NCBI GenBank assembly: GCA_938015575.1
Contig: CALLPT010000219.1
Span: forward strand, 1-32,260
Direction: 5' to 3'
From: an uncultured Acidimicrobiales bacterium
Lineage (GTDB): Bacteria > Actinomycetota > Acidimicrobiia > Acidimicrobiales > UBA10347
Length of the DNA stretch: 32,260 nucleotides
Shown here in pieces: positions 7,770 through 15,852 of this stretch. The notes under the pieces were generated by a model, which worked only from the letters and a program-made list of their open reading frames with translations, was not told where the DNA came from and searched no databases. The first letter of the stretch is position 1. Each line of letters begins with the position of its first letter. Made by a program: the position numbers and the translations under genes.

Positions 7770-8861
7770 ATGGCCGGGGAGCAGGACCTCAGGGTCAATG
7801 CCGTCCTGCGCGCCCGCCTGCACCGGTTGATGCGCATCACCGTGTTCTGCATTCCGTTCTCGATGCCACCTCTCGTCGGATTGATCTGGTCCCAAGCAAA
7901 GAACACGACAACCGTCATCATCTGGACGTGCTTGGCGCTTGGCGCTGGGCTGGTGCAGTGGCTCGCCTATCTGCGTCGCGACGCGCACGAGGACTGGACG
8001 ATCCACGCCGTCTGGACCCAGGTGCTCGGCGGGACCGTATGGGGCCTCTACCCCTGGCTCATGATGCCGTCGGATCCGATCTGGCAAAGCATGTCGACCG
8101 GCGTGCTCGTCTCGGTCTTCACTGGCGCCGCGATCTACGCGTCTGCACTCCGGGCCACGTTCGTCGCGTTCATCGCGCCGGCGGCCCTCTTCAGCACCGT
8201 CGGGTTCCTGGCCATGGCCGACGGCGACGCCCGCTGGTCCGCACTCGTGACCTTCGGGACGGGCGGCTTCGCGGCCGTCCTCGGCGAGGCCTCACATCGC
8301 AGTCAACGCGAAACAGCCACGCTGACCGTGCGCCTCCATGGTCAAGCCCGAACCGACGAGCTCACCAGCTTGGCCAACCGAGCCGGTTTCGTTGAAACCT
8401 TGGGTGCCGCACTCGATGCCCAGAGAGGCATCGTGGGCGTCGCTTTCCTCGACTTGGATGGCTTCAAATCCGTTAACGACGAGCTTGGCCACGCCGCCGG
8501 TGATGAACTCTTGGTCGCTGTCGCCGCCCGCCTCGAAGCTCGCCTGGGAGCTAATGCCCAAGTCGCTCGTTACGGCGGTGACGAGTTCACGGTGGTCGCC
8601 CCTGATACAACCGAGATCGAAATGGCCGACCTGAAACGACGCATCGTGGACTCGTTCACAGAACCGTTCGCGATCGATGGTGCCACGGTCTCTATCAGGG
8701 CCAGCGTCGGCATTGCTCTGGCCCCGCCGGGTACCTCGCTCGCCAGCGCGTTGCAGGAAGCTGACGCTGCGCAGTACCAGGCGAAGCACCGCCGCGTACC
8801 GGGGAATCGTCGGGCCGCGATTGCGACCGTGACGGCGGAGATCCCACGATGTCCCGGATGA
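7770..8861 (+). CDS. Membrane GGDEF protein, probable diguanylate cyclase
   Basis: A 363-residue protein with an N-terminal membrane module of about six hydrophobic segments (from LMRITVFCIPFSMPPLVGLI to GDARWSALVTFGTGGFAAVLGEASHR) and a C-terminal GGDEF domain. The domain opens with DELTSLANR, has the metal/nucleotide segment FLDLDGFKSVNDELGHAAGDELL, and an intact active site YGGDEF (GGDEF about residues 269-273). Cyclic-di-GMP synthesis is therefore expected. The product-inhibition I-site (RxxD before the active loop) reads GANA and is missing. The start is uncertain: ATG 7770 or GTG 7752. It overlaps the following lipoprotein gene by 13 bases, which suggests coupling. Confidence 0.88.
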   Translation: MAGEQDLRVNAVLRARLHRLMRITVFCIPFSMPPLVGLIWSQAKNTTTVIIWTCLALGAGLVQWLAYLRRDAHEDWTIHAVWTQVLGGTVWGLYPWLMMPSDPIWQSMSTGVLVSVFTGAAIYASALRATFVAFIAPAALFSTVGFLAMADGDARWSALVTFGTGGFAAVLGEASHRSQRETATLTVRLHGQARTDELTSLANRAGFVETLGAALDAQRGIVGVAFLDLDGFKSVNDELGHAAGDELLVAVAARLEARLGANAQVARYGGDEFTVVAPDTTEIEMADLKRRIVDSFTEPFAIDGATVSIRASVGIALAPPGTSLASALQEADAAQYQAKHRRVPGNRRAAIATVTAEIPRCPG

Positions 8862-9379
8862 ACGCTCCGCTCTCGGCCAGCTCAGGGCCGCTCCGCAACA
8901 TTCTCGCCGCGCTGATCATTGCGACGCTGACCGCGACGGCATGTGGATCGTCGTCGAGTCTCGACCTCGAGGTCGTGGCCGTCTCCGACGTCGAACGTCT
9001 TGATGACCTGACCCGCCTGGACTACCGCGTCTACACCGTCGAAGACGTCGACGAAATTCTCGCGACCGCGACTAACCCGAACGGCACGCCGGTCCAGGCC
9101 ATCTCGTGTGAGATCCTCAAGACGGCGGCACCCGATGCAACGGACTGCACCGAGACCGAGCGCCGTGTCACCCGCGACCAGGACCTGCTCGAGACCGGGC
9201 CCGTCCCAGCCGACGGAAGGCTCACGATCAAAGGCGGCCAGCGTGTACGTGTGTACGCGTCGTTGCGGCCTGACCAGCTCGTCATGGACGAGCACGGCCA
9301 TTTCTGCTCATGGACCGGCAATCAGGTTTTCGAAACCACCGCGACAGCTGGCGAAATTCAAGTCCGGCCGTTCTGTTAG
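8849..9379 (+). CDS. Small lipoprotein of unknown function
   Basis: A 176-residue protein that I do not recognise. It has a hydrophobic signal segment NILAALIIATLTATAC with a lipobox-like end at C32, followed by a Ser-rich linker, so it is probably a membrane-anchored lipoprotein outside the cytoplasm. The mature part has conserved-looking cysteines (CEILK, DCTETE, FCSW, and a C-terminal Cys as last residue) that could form two disulfides. It contains 'LTIKGGQRVRVYASLRPDQL', suggesting a beta-sandwich. The start at 8849 has GGAG 8 bases upstream and overlaps the GGDEF gene; an alternative ATG lies at 8858. A sensor partner for the cyclase is possible but unproven. Confidence 0.7.
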   Translation: MSRMNAPLSASSGPLRNILAALIIATLTATACGSSSSLDLEVVAVSDVERLDDLTRLDYRVYTVEDVDEILATATNPNGTPVQAISCEILKTAAPDATDCTETERRVTRDQDLLETGPVPADGRLTIKGGQRVRVYASLRPDQLVMDEHGHFCSWTGNQVFETTATAGEIQVRPFC

Positions 9380-9393
9380 CCAAACGCGCTAAC
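9375..9393. terminator. Convergent dyad spanning both stop codons
   Basis: Perfect inverted repeat GTTAGC-caaacgc-GCTAAC, 6-bp arms and a 7-base loop. The TAG of the lipoprotein gene (9377-9379) and the opposite-strand TAG of the transporter (9391-9389) each fall within an arm. No T-run follows. A compact bidirectional terminator is inferred from location. Confidence 0.4.
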
Positions 9394-11986
9394 GAATCGA
9401 GTCGCGACGGGACTTGGGTCGGCCGTTGCGAGCGCGCGCATCGGTTGCGTCGCCGTCGGTATTGACCCAAAGCTCCGGGTCGACATGGCCATCGGCGGCC
9501 GACGGATCCAGATCGGAGACGACTCGCCATGCCTCGTCGGCGCGGGTCCGCGCGTCGAGATAGGCCCGCTGGGCATCGGCGGCTTCCCGGTCCGCGGCCA
9601 CAATCGCCTCGTCGTCGCTCGTGCATTCGGGCCGTTCGATACGCAACAGCTCGGCCTCGACCATGAGCAGCGCGGCCTTTTCGTTGAGCTGCTCGGCGCG
9701 CTCCGAGATCTTTGACGCCCGATCCTGCGCGGCAGCAATCGCGGCCGAACGGTCCTCGTCGGGCTGCACATCGAGCTCGACGGGCGCGACAGCTTGAGCG
9801 AACACGACGACAGGGAGCTGCCCACCGAGCTCATCGAGATCAACCCCGTTGGGTCCGAGCGCTTCGCCCTTGCGGACCCGCATCGGAGCAAAAACCAGTG
9901 ACGCCCCCGACACCCGGTTCACAAACGCCGAGCGGGGCGCGCCGCCAGCGACGCGAACCGGCAGGCGGGCATCGTCGAGCTGTGCGGCGACTCGGTTGAT
10001 CTCGTCGGCGCGCACATCGTCTCCGGCGACCCACACCTCGATCTCGGCTCCTGCCCATGTCGATGAACGCGTGCACATCCACGCCAACATGGTGAGCAAC
10101 TGTCCGGTGCGGTCGTCGGTCCACCAAACCGCCAGGCGCCGGTCGCCGTTCGTCGACGACGCAACCCGTTCCCAGCTGGCATCGTCGGCGTGCACGATGG
10201 CCACATTGCAACCATGGCGTAGCCCCGTGCGCACCATGTTCGTGTAGCGGGTGGCCTTGCCCTTTTCAGATTCCGCGTGCCATGAGACATCGGGATCGTG
10301 CCAGGAGTAGAGCGCCAGGTTCGGTCTGACGGCGCCAAGCCCGTGTGCCTGCAACATCGCCGCCACCCCCGCTTGGACCGTGTCGCCGACAACGACGCGT
10401 CCATAGATGCCGTCATTGCGGTCGGCCAGCTCACGCCGCAGCTCGAGGTCGACCTGCGACGCCTTCTTGCGGGCCACGGCACCCGATCCGACGATGACAC
10501 GTGCGACGGTGGTGAACCCGGCCGCGCCTTCGAGCCATGACGCCACCGCGATGAGCCGCGAACGACGCTCGGGATTGCGAGGTACGAACGCGACCGTGCA
10601 CGGTCGCCAGTCCCGACTCGGGTCCGACTGCACACCCATCTGTTTCAAGTGTGATCGCACCTGCGAGGCGTGGAAGCCACGCGTGCTGTCGGCCCATCGG
10701 ACCTCGATCACCGACTGCTGCAGCCATCGGTAGAGCATGAACACGGCGACGCCCGCCAAGGCGCCGGCGAGTGGATCGATCGCCAAGATTGCGCCGAGGC
10801 ACGCGATCGTGCCCAGCAGGCTCAGCCGCCAATCGAAGTACTTGAACCGAGGGCGGAACGAGGTGCTCGCAGCGCGAGCCTCGGAGTAGGTGGCGAAGTT
10901 GATCATGCCGTAGCTGGCCAGGAAGAACATCGAGATGACCGGAGCGACTACATCGAGGTCGCCGAGGGCCACTGTCACCAGTGCAATTGCCGCGCTCAAC
11001 GCCGCCCCCAGCCGGGGGTTGTCGTCGGCTCCTGAGCCTTCCGCGAACCGTTCGAGCGGCTTGATGAGCCGGTCGGCGGCGAGGCGTTGCAGCGTCCGCG
11101 GTGCGCCCATGATCGAGGCAATCGCCGAGGACAATGTGGCTGCGATGACGCCGACGTCGACCAGCCAGGGGCGCAGCGAGAGCGAACGCATGATCGCGGT
11201 GTCGTCACGCAACACATCGAGCGGCACCGCCATGCCCAACGTCAGGATGACCAAGAGGTAGACGACGGTCGATACGCCAATGGCCGAGAATGTGCCGAGC
11301 GAGATGCTTCGCGAAGGCGTCTTCAGATCGCCCGACATCGCGACGCCTTGGGTGAAACCGGTGATGGCCGGAAAGAAGATGGCGAAGCTGACCCAGAAGG
11401 ACGCACCGAGCGCTGGTCGGCCGAAGTTGTCGCCGAGGCTGCTCGGTTGCAGGTCCGGAAGCACGCCGGCGAAATAGCCGGCGATGGCGACCGCCAAGCA
11501 CACCATCACGACGTATTGGAAACGGGTTGCGATGTCGGCACCAAGCCAAGCCAGGCCCAGCAGGCCGATGATCACAAACGCAGCGATCAGCCGAGGCAGT
11601 GCGGCGCTGTCGCTGCCCGTGATGCTCGTGACGGCTTCACCCAAACCAATGGCGTAGAACGCGACCGAAACCGACATGGCGACATACAGCACCAGGCCGA
11701 TGGCGCCGCCGTATTGCGGGCCGAGGGTGCGCGACAGCAAGAAGTAGACCCCGCCGCCGCCGACCTTGAGGTTGGTGGCAATCGCAGCCAACGAGATCGT
11801 GGTCAGGACCGAAACACCACTCGAAAGCGCCAGGATCAAAAGCATCTGGCCCACGCCGACGCTGCCGGTGACGAAGCCCAAACGGAGGAAGAGGACGAGC
11901 CCCAGGATGGTCAACAAGCTCGGGGCAAACACTCCCCCGAACGTGCTGAGCTTGTGAGCCTCGGGCGAGGACTCGGCTTCGGTCAC
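9389..11986 (-). CDS. APC-superfamily transporter, cation-chloride-cotransporter-like
   Basis: An 865-residue membrane protein resembling SLC12-type cation-chloride cotransporters. 'FGGVFAPSLLTILGLVLFLRLGFVTGSVG' is the family's first helix. 'SLAAIATNLKVGGGGVYFLLSRTLGPQYGGAIGLVLY' matches the highly conserved helix 2-3 region of that family. About 12 hydrophobic segments fill the first half, ending near 'LLGTIACLGAILAIDPLAGALAGVAVFMLYRWLQ'. A soluble C-terminal half with a mixed alpha/beta pattern follows, and then an Ala/Glu-rich segment (AAQDRASKISERAEQLNEKAALL) likely to form a coiled coil. The ORF track begins at 12187, inside the divergent acyl-CoA dehydrogenase gene; GTG 11986 (TTG 11998 is an alternative) gives the family-like N-terminus. 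The ion substrate cannot be read from sequence. Confidence 0.85.
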   Translation of the reverse strand: MTEAESSPEAHKLSTFGGVFAPSLLTILGLVLFLRLGFVTGSVGVGQMLLILALSSGVSVLTTISLAAIATNLKVGGGGVYFLLSRTLGPQYGGAIGLVLYVAMSVSVAFYAIGLGEAVTSITGSDSAALPRLIAAFVIIGLLGLAWLGADIATRFQYVVMVCLAVAIAGYFAGVLPDLQPSSLGDNFGRPALGASFWVSFAIFFPAITGFTQGVAMSGDLKTPSRSISLGTFSAIGVSTVVYLLVILTLGMAVPLDVLRDDTAIMRSLSLRPWLVDVGVIAATLSSAIASIMGAPRTLQRLAADRLIKPLERFAEGSGADDNPRLGAALSAAIALVTVALGDLDVVAPVISMFFLASYGMINFATYSEARAASTSFRPRFKYFDWRLSLLGTIACLGAILAIDPLAGALAGVAVFMLYRWLQQSVIEVRWADSTRGFHASQVRSHLKQMGVQSDPSRDWRPCTVAFVPRNPERRSRLIAVASWLEGAAGFTTVARVIVGSGAVARKKASQVDLELRRELADRNDGIYGRVVVGDTVQAGVAAMLQAHGLGAVRPNLALYSWHDPDVSWHAESEKGKATRYTNMVRTGLRHGCNVAIVHADDASWERVASSTNGDRRLAVWWTDDRTGQLLTMLAWMCTRSSTWAGAEIEVWVAGDDVRADEINRVAAQLDDARLPVRVAGGAPRSAFVNRVSGASLVFAPMRVRKGEALGPNGVDLDELGGQLPVVVFAQAVAPVELDVQPDEDRSAAIAAAQDRASKISERAEQLNEKAALLMVEAELLRIERPECTSDDEAIVAADREAADAQRAYLDARTRADEAWRVVSDLDPSAADGHVDPELWVNTDGDATDARARNGRPKSRRDSIR

Positions 11987-12038
11987 TGCGATCCGCAAAT
12001 CTTGGCACAGCCATCGACAGTCTGGGCACTTCCGGACT

Positions 12039-12055
12039 GCTCGTGCGAGCGCTCG
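12039..12055. promoter_or_regulatory. Overlapping GCTCG dyads upstream of acyl-CoA dehydrogenase
   Basis: GCTCG-tg-CGAGC overlaps the perfect palindrome CGAGCGCTCG, giving three alternating half-sites about 20 bases before the ATG at 12075. It lies in the 88-bp gap between divergent transporter and dehydrogenase genes and could be an operator. GC-rich dyads occur by chance, so confidence is low. Confidence 0.25.
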
Positions 12056-12074
12056 ACGTGCAACGATCAAGACG

Positions 12075-13232
12075 ATGCGTTTCACACCCACCGAACTGAC
12101 GCCAGATGAACTGGCGCTCCAAGCCGAGGTTCGGGCGTTCCTCGCCGAGGAGCTTCCGCCCGGGTCCCATGAACCTGGCCTGGGCATGTCCGCCCGTCAC
12201 GACAAAGCCTTCTCGAAAAAGATGGCGGAGCGCGGCTGGGTCGGCATGGCGCTTCCCACCGAATGGGGTGGCCATGCACGGACCGCCGTCGACCGATTCG
12301 TCGTCGTCGAAGAGATGCTGCGCTGGGGTGCCCCGGTTGGCTACCACTGGGTCGCCGACCGCCAGACCGGTGCGATCATCAATAAGTTCGGCACCGACGA
12401 TCAGCGCGAACGCTTTCTTCCAAAAATCTGCGCTGGCGAACTCGGTTTCTCGATTGGCATGAGCGAACCCGACAGCGGCTCCGACCTGGCGTCGGTCTCG
12501 ACCCGAGCCGACCGCGACGACGGCGGTTGGATCATCAACGGCACCAAGATCTGGACCAGCAATGCGCATCAGAACGACTGGTTCATCTGCCTGCTGCGCA
12601 CCACGCCGCTGGAGCCCGAAGGCAACAAGCGCGAGGGCTTGAGTCAGATGCTCATCGACATTCACAACACGCCGGGCCTCGAAGTCGGCCCGATTCCGTT
12701 TCTCAACGGCGAGCATCACTTCAACGAGGTGTCGTTCACCGACGTCTTCGTACCCGATGAGAATGTGGTCGGCCAGGCCGGTATGGGCTGGAACCAGAAC
12801 ACGACCGAGATGGCCTATGAACGAGGCGGACCCGATCGCTGGTTGTCCCCGTTCTCGACCGTCGAGCAGCTTCTTCGCGAAACCCAGGACACCGAGCTGG
12901 GTGAGCGAGCGCTGGAGTTGTTCGGCGAACTCGTCGCTCGCTGGTGGGGCATTCGCAACCTGTCGCTGTCCGTTGCTCGGCTCATCGACGGCGGCTACGC
13001 CCCTTCGGTCGAATCGTCGCTCGTCAAAGAGATGGGCACCCGGTACGAGATCGAGCTGATCGAGAAGCTGGTCGAATTCGTCGACGAAGAACTCACGCTC
13101 GATTCCGAGTCACTGTTCAGCCGGCTGCTCTCGCAGTGCGTGCTGACGGGACCCGGCAACACCATTCGTGGCGGCACGATCGAGATCCTTCGCTCGGTAG
13201 CCAGCAAGGGACTCCAGGGGCTTCCGGTATGA
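12075..13232 (+). CDS. Acyl-CoA dehydrogenase, alpha-type subunit
   Basis: A 385-residue flavoprotein of the acyl-CoA dehydrogenase family. N-terminal helices (TPDELALQAEVRAFLAEELPP) lead into 'GWVGMALPTEWGGHARTAVDRFVVVEEM'. 'GFSIGMSEPDSGSDLASVSTRADRDDGGWIINGTKIWTSNAHQ' is the FAD/substrate beta-domain signature. The C-terminal 'NTIRGGTIEILRSVASKGLQGLP' is the usual FAD-adjacent ending. The MCAD-position catalytic Glu is replaced by Gly (RGGT), but the Glu in MAYERGG may correspond to the helix-G base used in isovaleryl-CoA and long-chain enzymes. Its TGA overlaps the next ATG. The paired layout matches actinobacterial heteromeric enzymes such as ChsE4-ChsE5 of steroid side-chain breakdown; steroid or other branched acyl-CoA substrates are conjecture here. 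Confidence 0.92.
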   Translation: MRFTPTELTPDELALQAEVRAFLAEELPPGSHEPGLGMSARHDKAFSKKMAERGWVGMALPTEWGGHARTAVDRFVVVEEMLRWGAPVGYHWVADRQTGAIINKFGTDDQRERFLPKICAGELGFSIGMSEPDSGSDLASVSTRADRDDGGWIINGTKIWTSNAHQNDWFICLLRTTPLEPEGNKREGLSQMLIDIHNTPGLEVGPIPFLNGEHHFNEVSFTDVFVPDENVVGQAGMGWNQNTTEMAYERGGPDRWLSPFSTVEQLLRETQDTELGERALELFGELVARWWGIRNLSLSVARLIDGGYAPSVESSLVKEMGTRYEIELIEKLVEFVDEELTLDSESLFSRLLSQCVLTGPGNTIRGGTIEILRSVASKGLQGLPV

Positions 13233-14287
13233 GTTTCGAGACCGTCGATGAACTGATCACCGAGACCGCAGACCGCCTGTTTGGCGAGCTCTGCACTCAC
13301 GGTGCGGTCCAAGCCGCCGAGGAGACCGGCGGCGCCCCCGAGATCTGGTCGGCGTTTGCCGAGACGGGCTTTCCGTGGATCTCGCTGGCCGAAGAAGCGG
13401 GCGGTTCGGGTGGCACTTTGCTCGACGCACTCGAAGTGTTGCGATTGGTCGGCTATCACGCGGCACCGATTCCGGTGGCTGAGACCGGCATGCTTGGCGG
13501 CTGGCTTCTTGCTTCGGCCGGACTTGAACTTCCCGAAGGGATCGTCACCGTCGCGCCCGACGCTTCGGGCCTGTCCATCAACGCGGATGGCACCATCACC
13601 GGTTCAGCGGCGATGGTCCCGTGGGGTCGGTCCGCCGAACGGTTGGCGTTCGTCGCCGACGGCAAGGTGGCGTCGGTAGACCCCACGGCCGGCTCGATCG
13701 TCGAACAAACATCACTCGCCGGCGAGCCTCGAGACACAGTGACGTTCGATGGAGCGGCGGCCGACATCGCGGCGGCCCCCGACGGCGTCGATCCTGCTGC
13801 GCTGCGCTTCCGAGGTGCGCTCAGCCGGGTCGCCATGATGGGCGGTGCGATCGAGAAGATGAGCCAGCTCACCGTGAGCTACACCAATGAGCGCCACCAG
13901 TTCGGTCGACCGGTGGCCCGCTTCCAGGCCGTGCAGCAGCACCTGGTGTGGGCGGCCCAAGACGCGGCGCTTGCTCGCATGGCTGCCGAGTCGGCGGGTC
14001 AGGCGGCACACCGCGGCGCCGGAGAGTTCGAGATCGCCGCAGCCAAGCTCAATTGCAACCAGGCCGCCACCCGTGCAACCAAGGCCTGTCACCAGGCGCA
14101 TGGGGCCATGGGCATGACCCAGGAGTATCCGCTGCACCACTACAGCCGGCGGCTGTGGAGCTGGCGCACCGAGTACGGCGGCACCCGCGAGTGGTCTCGT
14201 TGGGTTGGGCACGCCGCCGCCAACCAAGGCGCCGACGGGCTCTACCCCCTCATCACCGGCGGCTCCACCACCCCACCCCGAAATTGA
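13229..14287 (+). CDS. Acyl-CoA dehydrogenase, beta-type subunit
   Basis: A 352-residue partner of the preceding gene, overlapping it by 4 bases (ATGA). 'FAETGFPWISLAEEAGGSGGTLLDALEVLRLVGYHAAPIPVAET' is the N-terminal helical domain. The middle beta domain is shortened and lacks the 'sEp..GSD' signature. The C-terminal domain has 'SYTNERHQFGRPVARFQAVQQHL', with the FAD-binding Arg and Gln, and 'CHQAHGAMGMTQEYPLHHYSRRLWSW'. No Glu is visible at the usual catalytic positions, as expected for the non-catalytic, FAD-sharing half of an alpha2beta2 enzyme. It ends in Arg-Asn-stop inside the left arm of a 55-base hairpin. Confidence 0.9.
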   Translation: MSFETVDELITETADRLFGELCTHGAVQAAEETGGAPEIWSAFAETGFPWISLAEEAGGSGGTLLDALEVLRLVGYHAAPIPVAETGMLGGWLLASAGLELPEGIVTVAPDASGLSINADGTITGSAAMVPWGRSAERLAFVADGKVASVDPTAGSIVEQTSLAGEPRDTVTFDGAAADIAAAPDGVDPAALRFRGALSRVAMMGGAIEKMSQLTVSYTNERHQFGRPVARFQAVQQHLVWAAQDAALARMAAESAGQAAHRGAGEFEIAAAKLNCNQAATRATKACHQAHGAMGMTQEYPLHHYSRRLWSWRTEYGGTREWSRWVGHAAANQGADGLYPLITGGSTTPPRN

Positions 14288-14332
14288 TGCCGATTAGGGG
14301 TCGGCACCACCCCTAATCCCCATCAATTTCGG
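14278..14332. terminator. Long inverted repeat between convergent genes, both stops in the arms
   Basis: Two 24-base arms (14278-14301 and 14309-14332) pair at 22 of 24 positions around a 7-base loop; the only mismatch is an internal 2x2 block. Arm pieces read CCGAAATTGATG and ATTAGGGGT. The TGA of the acyl-CoA dehydrogenase and the opposite TGA of the crotonase lie symmetrically in the arms, so both proteins end Arg-Asn-stop from the same arm sequence. It is AT-richer than its surroundings. A bidirectional terminator is the plain reading; a dispersed repeat copy that landed here is an alternative. Confidence 0.7.
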
Positions 14333-15063
14333 CCGCCGGCGCGCATGCGTGCTTCCATGTCGGCCGGGCGACCGTAGGGAGCGGTTCGTTCGCGCTCCAA
14401 GGCATCGGTGCGATCCATGTTCTGGGCGTCGGTGATGAGCCGTTTCATCATCGACACGGTGCCCGGTGAGTTGGCCGCGATCTGACCGGCCATCTCGGCG
14501 ACCGCTGCGTCGAGCTCATCGAGTGGGACTGAACGATTCGCCAGGCCGATCGCGACGGCCTCGACACCGCTGATTCGTTTGGCGGTGAAGCTCAGCTCGC
14601 GCGCCTTGGCCACGCCAACCCGTTCGGGCAGCCGGACCGACATGCCCCATACCGGCACCAGGCCCCATTGACCGTGCGTGTCGCCGATCGAAGCATCGTC
14701 GGCACACAAAATCAGATCGCAGCCCAATATGAGCTCGAGTGCGCCGGTGTAACAGTGGCCGTGCACTCGAGCGATGGTTGCCTGAGGGAGCGCTTCGAGC
14801 AGGTCGATCGTCTCGGCCTGATAGGTCGCCGTTGGTGCCCGTTCGCCAGCAGCAATCGAGCCCAGATCATTGCCGGCACAGAATGCGCGGCCGGCGCCTT
14901 GGAGCACGACGACGCGCACCGACTCGTCGTCTCGGATCGCTTCGAGGTGACCACGAAGCTCGATGAACGCCGCCGGGTTCATCGCGTCGAGCTTGTCCGG
15001 GCGATGCAGCGTGATCGTCGCCACACCGTCGAGATCCGAGCGAAGTACGAGGCCGTCGTTCAT
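14323..15063 (-). CDS. Enoyl-CoA hydratase/isomerase-family protein (crotonase)
   Basis: A 246-residue crotonase-fold protein. 'VATITLHRPDKLDAMNPAAFIELRGHL' and 'VRVVVLQGAGRAFCAGNDLGSI' supply the first oxyanion-hole strand. 'HGHCYTGALELILGCDLILCADDASIGDTHGQWGLVP' supplies the second oxyanion loop and one acidic residue at the hydratase Glu position (GALEL). The second hydratase Glu is not where expected (HGQWGLVP), so an isomerase or another crotonase reaction is possible. The ATG follows a G-rich ribosome site. It is the last gene of the minus-strand run and ends in the right arm of the 14278-14332 hairpin. Its link to the convergent acyl-CoA dehydrogenase pair is a plausible shared beta-oxidation theme. 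Confidence 0.88.
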   Translation of the reverse strand: MNDGLVLRSDLDGVATITLHRPDKLDAMNPAAFIELRGHLEAIRDDESVRVVVLQGAGRAFCAGNDLGSIAAGERAPTATYQAETIDLLEALPQATIARVHGHCYTGALELILGCDLILCADDASIGDTHGQWGLVPVWGMSVRLPERVGVAKARELSFTAKRISGVEAVAIGLANRSVPLDELDAAVAEMAGQIAANSPGTVSMMKRLITDAQNMDRTDALERERTAPYGRPADMEARMRAGGRN

Positions 15064-15108
15064 CCCCCGACCCTAGAGGCCGACCAGGTTCGGGCCAGAA
15101 ACGAGCGA

Positions 15109-15834
15109 TCAGCTGTCGAGCAGGAAGATGCCAAGTCGGATCGAGTACCCGGCCATGACGGTCCAGAACAGCACCGCGAACGTCTTCTCGCCTGCTTTGC
15201 GGTTGAGGGTCGAACCCGTCCAGGTCCCTGCGACCATCAGCGGCACCGCGGCAGCGGCGAGCAGCAACGAGGTCCGACCGAGCAGATCCGCTTCGGCGAA
15301 GATCGCCGTCTTGGTCGCATCGCCAGCGAAGCTCGCCAGCGATGCCGCGCCCACGAAGTGGCGACGATCGAGATCGAGGTTGCGAATCGCTACGCCCTTG
15401 AGCGGACCGCTTGTCCCCGAGAACCCGCTCGTCGCTCCCGACACAAACGCCAGCGATGGGGCGAACCCTCGCCGTACCGGGTTCCACTCGTAGCGCTCGG
15501 CGGCCAACGACACCGCAAACATCGTGATGACGCCAGCCGTGACCGCCCAGGTCGGGGCGTTGACCAACAAGGTCGAGCCAACTGCCGCACCGACCATGAT
15601 GAGTGCAACGATCGGAGCGGCCTTGCGGAACGGCAGCGTGTCTCGATAGGCGACAATTTTGGCGACGTTGTTGCTCGCCAATAACAGGGCAGCGAGCGCC
15701 ACTCCCTCTTTGGTACCGAGGAAGAGCGCCAATGTCGGCACGAGCAGCAGCGAGCCACCGAGCCCGGCCGAGGCCGAGACGGTGAACGACGCGTACACCG
15801 CGACAAGGACCCCAAGGGTCGCCAGAAGTTGCAC
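15109..15834 (-). CDS. TauE/SafE-family sulfite/anion exporter-like permease
   Basis: A 241-residue integral membrane protein with about seven or eight hydrophobic segments. The opening 'LGVLVAVYASFTVSASAGLGGSLLLVPTLALFLGTKEGVALAALLL' and the internal repeat 'GFAPSLAFVSGATSGFSGTSGPLKGVAI' are the two half-repeats with Gly-rich loops of the TauE/SafE (DUF81) family. Known members export sulfite, sulfoacetate or other small organic anions; the substrate here is unknown. GTG start, 18 bases after the stop of the large Asp-box protein gene and 45 bases before the crotonase start, so all three are probably on one transcript. Confidence 0.87.
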   Translation of the reverse strand: MQLLATLGVLVAVYASFTVSASAGLGGSLLLVPTLALFLGTKEGVALAALLLASNNVAKIVAYRDTLPFRKAAPIVALIMVGAAVGSTLLVNAPTWAVTAGVITMFAVSLAAERYEWNPVRRGFAPSLAFVSGATSGFSGTSGPLKGVAIRNLDLDRRHFVGAASLASFAGDATKTAIFAEADLLGRTSLLLAAAAVPLMVAGTWTGSTLNRKAGEKTFAVLFWTVMAGYSIRLGIFLLDS

Positions 15835-15852
15835 GTAGTAAGAGACGGTCGA

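Noticed and set aside
11987-12187. Upstream extension of the transporter as given in the ORF track
   Set aside because: The extension overlaps the divergent acyl-CoA dehydrogenase gene and has no family-like sequence. The transporter homology begins after GTG 11986.
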